The position numbers and the translations under genes are program-made. From Thuidium tamariscinum (Eukaryota; Streptophyta; Bryopsida; Hypnales; Thuidiaceae), in assembly GCA_947034885.2 (NCBI GenBank), contig OX344752.2:14322001-14386000 (forward strand): a DNA stretch of 64,000 nt. The letters run 5' to 3'. The notes under the pieces were generated by a model. It was not told the DNA's origin, did not search any database, and worked only from the letters and a program-made list of their open reading frames with translations. Below, in pieces: positions 47,906-59,200 of this stretch. Within the stretch, counting starts at the first letter, position 1. Each line of letters opens with the position of its first letter.

Positions 47906-48637
47906 TTAGTATAGTGTTATTTTGTGGAGCAAAATTTGACACGAATGTAAAAACCCATAATGGGATCATTCCCTAGGTGACCGCAATGGTTGTCTTACCT
48001 TCGACTGAAATTCTTTTTCTCTTCAGTTTCCTGGGCACACATGGCAAGGAGTCAAGGACCCCTTTGACACAAAAGGCCTTTTTCCCAGTTTGCAAGCCCA
48101 GTGTTGGTCAGAACCCAAAGCTAAAGAACATGCAGGCGTGCTGTCGAGCTGCGAGACGAACGCCACGGGATTCACAAAGAGAGGCCCAGCGTGAAACCAT
48201 CCCTCGCCATAGAGCCCAAGCACCTCATCACTCCCGTTACTACTTAAAGTCAAACTCATTCATCGAGTTCATGATTTCGTAATCGGGATTTTAAGACAAA
48301 TTTTGATGGGTTGAATGAAGTTCAAATATTTTGGCAAATTGAGCTCTGGAGAGAATCGGAGCTTCGTGGGCAGTTTTTTTTGTTCATGATTCAGATCATT
48401 GTTGTGAACTTCAGTAGATCGTTTGTTCAATTTTTGTGACAAGAATCTTGGTTAGTAGGTTTCCGTGTTTTCTTTAGGGTCTGTGGCTCCGAGATCAGAA
48501 AATGTGTTGGTGTAATGTGGAGATGAGACGATCATGAATGTGTGGCGCTTGTTCTCTTCTTCTTGAGGTGTGTGGCGCTGGGTTTATGGAGTGAAATTTG
48601 TAGCCTGTGGTAGCGAGTTTCGGGTGTGGGAGGAGTG
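47906..48637 (+). promoter_or_regulatory. 5' flank and leader of the bestrophin-like gene
   Basis: GC content rises from about 47980. A 101-codon open stretch (47977-48282) has no recognised domain and an opposing frame of similar length, so it is left as non-coding. No clear TATA box beyond weak TACTTAAAG near 48241. Confidence 0.35.
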
Positions 48638-51093
48638 ATGCAGAGTCTGGCGCGGATTCAGAGTGCGGCTGGGGGACGGGTGTGGGGGACGGAGTGCAGA
48701 AATTTTGCTGCGCGGCGATCGAATGAGGCAACAACTTCCCGTTTCCTTTGTGCTTCCTCTACATTGCGACGTAATTATGTGCGACGAAGTAGGACATTGC
48801 GAGTATTTTGCACGCACGATGACAGCGTATCGACATCGGAACTGAAAGAGATCGCAGATATCGTGCTCAATGAGACGCCGAAGGAAGACGATTCGGAAGC
48901 TGGAACTAGCTATTTCTCAGCAGTGGAACCCGCTGAGGCGGATATGGAGAGGACGAAATTCGACGCTCGTCACCCATTCGACTTCCGTTGGATAGGCGAG
49001 TGGGCGGACGCTTTGACGGAGCGAGGCATGCTGCGGCGGAGAACATTTTACAGCCACGATGACTGGTTGAAGCACCGAAGCTCCACGAGGCATTACCGCC
49101 ACTTCGCGTCGAGCTTCTCCTCGCGTGCGATTCTGTCGTTGATTCCGCCAGTGGGCACCATGACCGCAATCTCGTTGGCGGTTGCGCTTTACAATACTGC
49201 TGTGCTCACGGGGTGGTTGCCATCATTCATTCCTCTGTTTCATGCGTCGCCTCTTTCCTACCAGCTCACGGCCCCTGCGCTGGCGTTGCTGCTTGTGTTT
49301 CGAACGGAAGCGTCGTACTCGCGGTATGATGAAGCACGGAAGACTTGGACGAAAGTGATAAGCAGTTCAAAAGATATGGCGCGACAGGCCACGGCGTGGG
49401 CGCAAAGCCCGGTGGATCAACAGCAGAAGAAGCTGTTACTGGACTATATTTTGGCCTTTCCTGTGGCTCTCAAGGTACTTTGTTATTCTCTGAACTCCTG
49501 AAGGACCGAAATTTCAAGGTTTTGGAGATGACGAATGTGCTTGATTGTATTGTGAAAAGTCTTAATTTAATCAGGTCAGAAATTTTTATCACCAGGGTCA
49601 TCGACAGAAGTTCATTGCATATGTTGGTAGATTGATATATAAAATCGAACAAATAAGAGTTCCCATATGACCCTCTCGAAAGTGTTGAAGAAGAAGTTCG
49701 TCTGGTTCCTGGTCCTTAAGGGGTTACGCCGTGCAGATTACACCACAACAAGTGAGCAGTATTGGAAGCATGCTTTTTACTGGTCCAGGGCAGCCTTGAA
49801 TGTAGTTAGAATCTCCCAATTGTATACCTCTTAGTCGAACTACCTTACAGCTCTGGAAATATAACAATCTCACCTGCAAGTGCTTGTATCATCTCTCTTT
49901 AATTACTGTTGCCGGGTCAGGTTTCGAATTTTTCGAGGGTAAGTGGGGATCTTGAAATGACTGTTAAAGCGAATTCACTTTGTTGATTGTCTTGTTTTTT
50001 GTAGTGTCACCTTTTGTACGGTTCGAATATAGCAGAAGAGCTGGGAGAGATTTTGGATGAAGACGACCTTGCACTTGTCCTGCGAGCTGAGCATCGGCCC
50101 AATTGTCTTATTCAGCTCATGACTCATTCTGTGAAGTCTATCGAGCTTGAAGATGGGGAAAGAAACAGTCTGGTGAGTTAGAGGCGCTTGCTTGTTGTCA
50201 TAGTCCATTTTGATTTTCATAATCTTATCAGGTGAAAACATTCTCTAGCTTCAGAGTAGTTTCTGATTAATTTACCATACGTGCGTCTTCTATTGCAGGA
50301 CGCAAACATTTCGCAATTCAACAATAGCGTAAGTGTTTGTGAGCGCCTTATTCGCACGCCCATACCTCTGTCGTACACGCGGTTGACCTCACGAATTCTG
50401 GTGTTGTGGCACCTGGGATTGCCTGTGGTCCTCTGGGATGATTGCCACTGGGTGGTTGTTCCCGCCACATTTATCAGTGCAGCGTCACTATTCTGTATTG
50501 AGGAGGTGAGATATCATGCCTCTGCTCATCGAATTATTATTCTGAAATTTATTCTCATCCTTAAGAAACCTGTTTGGAATGGGTTCCCTACCTTAACACA
50601 AGTAGCACACGAAGTTCCCTTTCAGAAGAACAAAACACATAATTTTCTTGAGGAGCTGCCTCGGCACCTTTGGAACTGTTCATGAAAATGGATGTGGATC
50701 CTTTTTGGAGACAGTCGTGAGCTCTTGAGCTCCTGAATTTTCTTAGTTCCTTTTGATAGTTCTCTTCAGTGATATTTTTTCAATTTGAGCTCATCGTGAA
50801 GGGGGAGAGGTCCCAAAATATAACATTCTCAATGGTTCTGAAAGCGCGTAGTGACTGGGGAATGCGTCACTGCCGCGATATTTACTTGACGTGATTCTTT
50901 GGTGGGATTGCTGCGGCAGGTGGGAGTGTTGATTGAGGAGCCATTTCCAATCCTGGCATTGGATCGAATGTGTTCGAAAGCGCACGAAAATATACAGGAG
51001 GTAGCGGATCTGCAAGCACAAGCTCAAGAGCATTTGAGGAAGAAAATCTTGACGATTCAAGGCAAGGTTGCCTCAAATGGGGTGACCAGGTAA
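48638..51093 (+). CDS. Bestrophin-like chloroplast anion channel (VCCN type)
   Basis: Four exons, 48638-49474, 50005-50172, 50299-50505, 50920-51093, all joined in phase 0, give 461 residues. The ATG at 48638 is preferred over an upstream in-frame GTG. Residues 1-60 are Ser/Arg/Ala-rich and acid-poor, as in a chloroplast transit peptide. Residues 70-110 are acidic and variable. The UPF0187/bestrophin domain follows: HRSSTRHYRHFASSFSSRAI (146-165), SLIPP with a membrane segment (167-190), LTAPALALLLVFRTEASYSR (210-229), AFPVALK ending exon 1, then WHLGLPVVLW and PATFISAASLFCIEE (about 373-404) and VGVLIEEPFP. In Arabidopsis this family (VCCN1/2) carries chloride across the thylakoid membrane and tunes proton motive force when light changes. 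The C-terminal tail is short. The membrane and channel role is by homology. Confidence 0.94.
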
Positions 51094-51590
51094 ACATAGA
51101 AGGAACCATTGGCACCTGTAAGGGCAAACACTTCCAATATTATGATGTAGTACTAAGGATAATAGTGTAGAAGATTGATTGAAGACCAACATTTCAAACG
51201 AGAACAGTGCAGCTGCCCTTGAGTTTAGTGCTGCTGTATCGGTATATTGAAGACGGGAGCAGGAAGTACATAAGTTGGTGAGCGCATATGATTGGCAGTG
51301 ACTAATTATATATATCCAGTGACTACAAATGACATGTTTACTCTAGGAGGGCATATGTATATATGATACACCAGCGTGAGAGTTGATGATTTGGAAACAG
51401 GCATTGTCCATTTTGAATGTGTTGCGTTTTGCTATTCTTGCCTTGAATTCTGGAGTTTATCAATGCAGATCTATCTTATGTGTGGTATGAATTCCGGAGT
51501 TTGTTAACACGGAAGTAAATGTCGATTTCGGATAAGAGAAGCTGCTGATCCGAAATACAAATTTGGTTCACTCAACCGTTCAGTTGATGT
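51094..51590. other. 3' flank of the bestrophin-like gene
   Basis: Presumed 3' UTR and spacer. No gene and no clear polyadenylation signal beyond AT-rich stretches. Confidence 0.4.
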
Positions 51591-51960
51591 TCGAGAGCGA
51601 TGGTTCGCAAGGTAGGATTAGTCATTACCGAGTCTTTTCTAACAAGCATGCAGTAGTAAGGGGGTCTAGTGGTAAGGAAATGCTTGTTGTACAATGTTCA
51701 CATGAAGTACATTGAAAATAGGACACTAGTTTAGAAAATCTACCAATTGAGTTTTGACCTACTTATCTATAGAGAGTGATGGTTTGCAAGGTAGGATCAC
51801 TCATCAGCCATCACTCATTAGTCATTATTGAGTGTTTTCTCAGAAGTGTGCACTAATAAGGGGGTCTAGTGGTAAACAAATGCTTGTTGTATAGTGTTCA
51901 AATGAAGGACATTGAAAATAGGACACAAGTTTAGAAAATCTACCCATTCAACTTTGACTA
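51590..51960. repeat. Tandem duplication, two units of about 180 bp
   Basis: GATGGTT(C/T)GCAAGGTAGGAT begins each unit (51599, 51778). Both contain AAGGGGGTCTAGTGGTAA and AAATGCTTGTTGTA, then GGACA(T)TGAAAATAGGACAC and TTTAGAAAATCTACC. TCTAGTGGTAA looks like a tRNA box A, and in unit 2 GTGTTCAAATG is a weak box B. Confidence 0.7.
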
Positions 51961-53000
51961 TTTGATAACTTTTGATGTGTAGTATTCAAATGCCATTCTA
52001 AAACCCCACCATATTTTATTTTAAATGTCACTATTTGTGACATAAAAAGGAGACCTTGAGACCTTTTTTGATTGACAATTATAGTTTCCAAAGATATTCA
52101 CTTAGTTTTAGTTGATATGGTTGAATTAATTTCTAATCTTGAACAATGATCAATTTGCTAATCAATTATAAGAACCTTTATGCTAAAGTTAGCAAAATGA
52201 AGAATGTAAGCAAAAGATTTTGCATAATTTAGAGCTTTACAACATTTTTTAGAGGTTCAAAATTGTTTTACCTATAAATTCAAATGCATAAGTCTAATTT
52301 TGTCAAAAATTAGACAAAGAACCTTAATAATTTGCTATAATCATGATCTTGAAATAAATAAATCAATTAATATATTGGATAGAAAACTCAAAAGATTGAC
52401 ATCTTCATTCTAAAAAAAAAATTGGAATGAGTTTGTTGTATTGTAATGAATATAGGCTTAATTTTCTTGACTCTATGACCCTCTAGTAAGTTGTATAGTA
52501 TTATAAAGAGCCAAATTGCTTCAAAATACTCTTTTTGAAGGCAAAGCTAAAATCTTCATTTTTAAAATTCTTTCAGTTGTTCAACTTTAGGATCTTTTAA
52601 TTAATTTTGTTGAGTACATTATCTATAAAATTTAGGGTGCCCCCTTTTATCAAATGTAAGAACAAAGTGCCTAATAATGATAATTAGTGTAACCATACAA
52701 AAATATTCATCAAGTGTAAAAACTATAGCATTTGTAAATCAATTGTTGTTATTTTATAATAAATATTATTATTAGTGTAGTTTTTATCATCATTTGAAAG
52801 GGGAAGTTTTATCATTCAAGTTTGTTAGTGAAAAAAATAACTTTTACATTTCAATCAAAATATTAGATAATTGGTTGGAAATTCAGGAAGCAAAAAAATT
52901 CACATTCATTTTGACATTCACAATCATGGTCTTCAGGCCAGCATTATGATTTATAATTTATTTTTTTTCCATCTTGAAATCCAGCATGGCTTAAACAATT
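51961..53000. other. Gene-free AT-rich spacer
   Basis: Stops in all frames and no repeat structure. GC content rises at about 53000, at the RIK-like promoter. Confidence 0.45.
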
Positions 53001-53003
53001 CGA

Positions 53004-53011
53004 TGACGTGG
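53004..53011. promoter_or_regulatory. bZIP-type ACGT element upstream of the RIK-like gene
   Basis: TGACGTGG, a C/G-box hybrid of the kind bound by plant bZIP factors, lies 204 bp before the ATG at the start of the GC-richer leader. Match by motif only. Confidence 0.3.
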
Positions 53012-53214
53012 ACGCCAAACGGCAAGATCCGACTGGCAGGGAGACTGACCCACCGTAGGCGGAAGCAGGAAGGGGTTCACCCCGAAGTTCGACTTTCAAA
53101 GCATTCTTCCTCGATTCACTTCGTCTTTGTTTTGACAATCGCCTCTCCTCTGCATTTGTCACCTCTTGGAGAATCGCTAACGGAGCCGGAAGCCGCACTC
53201 CGACTAGTTGAGTT

Positions 53215-56200
53215 ATGGCGGAAGAGCCCGTTCCTGCCGTTCGGCAAAGGTGAATTGAAGCGCTTCCCTCTCCTCTCCGGTTTCATTTGAATCTTGTTCG
53301 TGCACGGTCTTGAATATTCGTAATGAGATCAAGTTTGTAAGGTCTACGGAGGGCACTCAGTTTGAATTTTTTACTTGAGATTCTATTTTAGATATAGGTA
53401 TTGGAGACTTCTGTTTGGATTGCGCACTGTCGACTTTGAATCGTTGTGATGATGGGAATTCGGAATCTAGTTTTAGGGTTTCACTGAATGGTGTGGAATG
53501 GGATTTCTGTTTGTTTTTTCTTTCCTTTTACTCTCCGCTATTTAGAATTTGAGCTTCCCTTCCCTTTTTCCTTGCCTCGGCGTAAAAGGGAGTCATTTGG
53601 GGGAAGTGCGTGTCGACTTAGGGTTTCGTAGGTTTTTATGTTGTTCGGATTCACGATTCAATCCGGTTTGAAAACTTTACTTGAGATTCTGTTTTAGACG
53701 AAAGTTTTGGAGGCTTATGGATTGATTGCGACGAGGCTCGTTGCAAGAGACTCTGGTTTGGAATCCAGTTTTTTTGTCATGAAGTGTGTTTCAGTAAAAT
53801 CTCAATTCTTTTAAATTTGAGATTCTATTTTGTATTTTCGTGTTTTTTGCCCCTCCTATCGTCAATTTGACCGTCAATCTGTCTCGATTTCGAATTGCTT
53901 CAGTTTGGACGGGGAATTCGTGTGGGGGAGGCAGATGTCAATTTAGGGTTTGATAGATTTGAATCGATTTGGAATCACGTTGCGATCATCGACTTCATTG
54001 ACTCCTTGCACGGAGACTGATCAGATTTGACTCTTTCGTGGAGATTTCAACTATTCGGGGCATCCTGAGCTGTGTTTTTGTCATGTGTATGATTTCATTA
54101 CGATACGATACGTGGTATGTGTGGTATTGTGCCGTACTCGCGCGGATGGAGTGTATTGCAGGAATCGTAGCTTATTTGAGAATTTCTTAGGATTGTTCTC
54201 TAAATTCTGATTACTGACGGTGATAAATTGCAATTATGAATGCCTGCATTATCTTTAGGGGTAGTTTTCTTTCGCGCTTTTTGTGGAAGTTCTTCACGGC
54301 AGGAATTTTTATTATTCCGTCCTCATTCGGAGGCTTTTGTTTTGTTTGAAGCGAGACCTGCTTGCTACTTCCTTGAATTTTGATTACCATGCCAGGTTTC
54401 GCGGGGCCAGAGTCTACTGGTTTCAGCACTCGAGTCACGACGGATTGTCTTCGAAGTCTGTATTGTTAGTTAATTTTACCTCTGCATTTCTGTATACGTT
54501 GATTACTGTGATTCACCTAGATGGCGCTCGATACTGACCATGTGCAACAACCTCTTTTCCTCCTGTTATTTTCTGTGACTTGGTTCGATTTCTGTATCCG
54601 GACCTTTTTTGAGTCTTGTGCTGTGAAATTGCAGGAAGAAACGAAAGTGGGACCAACCTGCTGAGGCTCCTGTGTCCCTAGCTATGTCCGTGCCTCTGAT
54701 GCAGCTTGGAGGAACCATTCCTTTGACAAGTCTTGGAATGCCCAACATGATGACTATGATGGGTGGTTACATGGGATTGAACATGGCGTCAATGAGTATG
54801 CCTGCTGCTTCTCCCCTGCCGTCGAATAATTCAGCGGCAGCAATCGTACACAAGATCAATCAGGTCCAACATTTGCCCTTGAATCTGGTCATGTGTCTAC
54901 CCTTTTCCCCTGCATCTAGCTCCAATCTTCTCGTGCAACGTTCTTGTGTGTGTCCTCTATTAAAGTGGGTACACCTAAAAGCGCCACAAATTGGTCTGTG
55001 GCTCTTGTGAAGGCTGAATGATGACTAGTCCATGTAGAAAATCAAAGAGATGTGTTCATGAGGAAGAAATGCACAATCAATTTAGTCATTGTGGTAACTA
55101 TGAGAGCACAGTAGGCTCGCAAAGTTTTGCATGTAGGGTGACTTAAAGAGCTCATAGACTACATTAGAAAAGAGCATGGCCACACCCAATATGGCCCTCA
55201 CCCGATGTCAGAAGGAACACAAATGCTCAGCCATTGTGCCATTAAAAAATAAAAAAATAAAGGAGTTTGGGGAATTAAAAAGTAGCAGAAGAAACTATTA
55301 AAGTGTAACACCATCCTCTCATCAGTGACATTTAACTCATCATCCTCTAAAATATTTTAGCTGTCCCTTAAAGACTCTTAATGATGTCTATAATCTGACA
55401 TGAACTCTCTCATAAAAACCCTGACAACTTCTAAAACTGCCCATATAAATGAATGACCATTCTTTATATATGCCAAAGCTATACGCCTTTGTGTCTAGCT
55501 GGTGCTTTTAGACACTGGGCAATTTTAGGTGTACCCACCTTATAAGAGTACGATCTATTTACCTCAATTTCTCTTAACTTGATCACCATCTTTGATTCTG
55601 TACTCTTTTGCAGGAGTTAATTGCCAAGGGGCTCATGTTACCAAGCAAAGTGCATGACGAAGTGATATCTCGAGAAATTGTCATCAATGATGCAGACCCT
55701 GGCGTGAGATACAAGCTAACGAAAAGACAAACACAGGAAGAAGTATGGCTTACCTCTTCTCTTTTTTTTGAAAATGGGTAAATCGTTATTGAGGAGAGCT
55801 GGTGAAATTTTTTAGATGTGTTCTTGGTTTGAGGCTCTCCGTGTGCTTGTTCCTCTGATAGCGTTTGAGGAAGAGCTTGAAGTGGTTGGCCGTGTAGTCA
55901 TTCAAATTATTAATTTGTATCGTTTTGCTCAAAGCCTTCAGTAGTTTTTTTCTTAGAATATTTATAAAAAATTCCCGTTGTTTTTTCGAATTTGAATTAC
56001 GTTTATTAATTTAAGTAAATACTTTCAATTCTGAACGATGCTCGTTAGTGGTTATTCATAATTTCTATGGATGCACTTCTCTACTTCCATGTCTTTCATC
56101 AGTTCGATGGGTTTATTACTAATTACGGTTCTTCAATATGGCTTGGCCTACCGCAGATTCAATCGAAAACGGGTGCTGTTGTCATTACAAGGTACCTTTC

Positions 56201-59200
56201 GTATCTTCTGCGTCGGCCTTTGGTTTTCTTGTTGTTTTATACTAGATATGGCAATTTGAAACTTATTGGATGTTTGTATCTTTGGTCGTCAGTCGGTGCT
56301 TACTTGCGGCATTTGAAAATGATGCTTTTACAGAGGTCGTTTTAGGGCCCCAAATGGACCACCAGACTTGGAGAAACCCCTTTACCTTCATATATCTGCC
56401 GGCGTTCAGGTGAATGCCGATTTTTATAGGTTTTGAGTTCTGCGACGTCCTGCCTTTTGCTACTAGAATCCATAGAGTGATAGAGCTTCTGTAGCCTCAT
56501 TGTGAATGATTATGGTAGTAGAAGTCTATGACAACAGAAGAAAGTGCAATTTGTATTTAGTATGGAGTATGACACGAAGTTTTTAGTGATTTTTATGCTC
56601 ATGTTTCAGTGAGATTGGAACATCAACTGTCTGTTCTTCGTGACATCTGTTCGGTTTTGCCACAAGGAGCTGATTGTGCTACTTGATGATGAGTTTTTTG
56701 CAGCTTAAAGATACTGCAGAACGGATTAAGGCAGTTGATGCAGCCACAGCTCTGGTCGAGGAGATGATGAAACAAGGCCCTCCTTCTGCAGGAGCTCTAC
56801 CGAGTGGAGGGGTAAGCAGCCACGTTCTGTTCTGAATACTTGCTCTTACACTTATAATCTTGGACAATGTTACTTGGGAAACATTATCGATCGATGTTAC
56901 TTCAATGTACGTTTCCAGTCTTTTCCGATTTGTCCGCTTCCGAATCCTTTTTTTCTTGTCGAAGTGTTCATTGACAACCCTACTGCGTTGAGGTCACGTA
57001 CTATTTGAGTGCAACTAATTGACAGTTCCACAGAAGAGTCATGACTACTTGTCATTTGTGTCTGACCTGAGTCATCGCTATATCAATGATTTCTAAATTA
57101 TTATGATGCTTGAGAGTGAATTCATGAGCGTGCTATTGAGAAGGGTAAATGCTTGTTGTAGTTCCATGCAATTGCTTCTAACGCTATTATGCAAAACGTT
57201 TTGTGAGACTACTATGATGAAATGCCAGCAGAAATTGAATTATTGCTGTAGGTGGAGAGCTGTACTGGCGAAGAGCTTGGCACGTTAATGATAATGAATA
57301 ATGCCAATTTTACTCCTCTAAACCCTGAGACTAAGGATTTTAGGTTTGAAAATCATAATTTAGGAAGTTCAAGTGGTGTCAAATTTTATATCACTAGAAT
57401 CAGTGAAGAATATTACCCGTGTAAAATGAATACAAGTCGACATAAGAAAATCCCATATGACTGCTACCAGAAAAGACATGAGACCCTCTTGGTCTTTAGG
57501 GGATAAGCATATGATGAGGCTAATCCACTTTCTGGATATGCTTTCTTTTTACGTACTAAAAAATTTAGAGTATTTAGCGTTGGTTGATTGTTAAGTTACA
57601 CCATGTTGTTTCAACGACTCATTTCCAGTCTTCTGTTCTTACAGCAGGGAGGTCCGGCGTTTTCTGCGGTTGTTAACGTGGGGATCGAGGGAGACCCGTC
57701 GTTCAATCTCATTGGTCGAATTCGTGGGCCAAATGTAAGCCCTGGGGCCCTTCGCTTGATAGTTAGTAGGTCTTTGAGAACACACACATCCTATTTGGGA
57801 ACTTCATTTTCTATGAGTAAAGATTTGCGGGTGCTCTGTCATCCATATTTTGTATGGTTACTGTTATTTCCCTTGCTGTCCACTCTCTTGCGATTTATGT
57901 TTCTTGTTGCAATGCCATCACTTTTGGTTTACCGCTGGACTTCTCGTGCTTCCCGGTACATTGTTATCACGTACAACAGCAAATTATTGGAAGAATTTAT
58001 TAACATATGCGATAGATAATTTTTCATAATGGGCAGTAGTGATGGAGAGTTGATATGCGCGAGCAGTCTATCAGCTGACATGGCAGATCTCAGATGTGTT
58101 CCATAGGTTTGTGTGTGTTACACTGTGCTTGTAGAATGGTATAACTCTCAGATGAACGACTGATATAACTTGAGAATGACTGTATTAGCTTAACAGAGGT
58201 CGAGAACACAGAAATAGCATAATTGGCTCACCTCATAATTCTTGAATATTGTATATATGATGTTTAAGAATCCTGCACTTTTTCCAATTAAATTGACTTT
58301 TACACCGTCCTTGTCCTTCTTTTTATATTAAACGTTAAAGGTTTGTTGTCTTGTTACTGTAATTATCGACTGGGTATCTTTTGTCTGCACTATGTCTGAG
58401 TGTTAGCATTGTTTTTGTTATTTTGAAGTTGATCCTTGATCTTGAAGTCAAAAAGTAGTAGCTAACATCTCCAAATTTTTGGGAGAGATCGTGTGGTGGT
58501 GTTGCTGGATACGGTGGGGGTTTCGGAATTGTAAAATTTGCAGGATCAATATATAAAGCATATCATGACTGAGACAGGGGCTGACGTTTCTATCCGCGGG
58601 AGAGGCTCTGATCATATGGATCCTTTAACAGGCGAAGGTACGACTTGTCTTTGAATTCTCATCATTGTAGATACACATCCATGTATTTTCAACGTCTAGT
58701 TTATTAATGAAATCTGACTTCCTGACTTCCTATGTAGGGTTCGTTTGCCAATTCAGTGTATTTTAGATGACTATTATCAGGTCTTTCACAATCATTCTCA
58801 TATCTTTAGGGTGTTGTAGACTGAGAGAAGTCATCTGCTGCTGCCTGTTTTTTTTCCGTTTGTCCTATTTATGTGTTATATCTGATTTGAGTCATGGGCT
58901 GCGTACTTATCAGATCTGCAACAACCCCTGCATCTTTTCATATCAAGTGAACATTCCAAGAGCTTAGATGATGCACGAAGGCTTTCAGAGAACTTATTGG
59001 ACACTATTCGTGCTGATAACATTGCTTTCAGGTTTCGTACTTGCTCCTTGAGGAAGTAATTTTTACTTAAAGATTTTGTCTACTCTTGGCAGGATCGTTT
59101 CTACTTCTATCCTTTTGTTGAATGGCCTCTGTTGGTCTCAAACGTACGTTTTTACTTCTACTGTCTTATTGAATATTTCTCCAGTGGGCTATAGTTGTGC

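Noticed and set aside
47977..48282. 101-codon frame upstream of the bestrophin-like gene
   Set aside because: No homology recognised, a minus-strand frame of similar length opposes it, and it fits a leader or promoter.
52871..53290. 139-codon frame across the RIK promoter and first exon
   Set aside because: It is out of frame with the conserved MAEEPVPAVRQRKKRKWDQP start and runs into intron 1.
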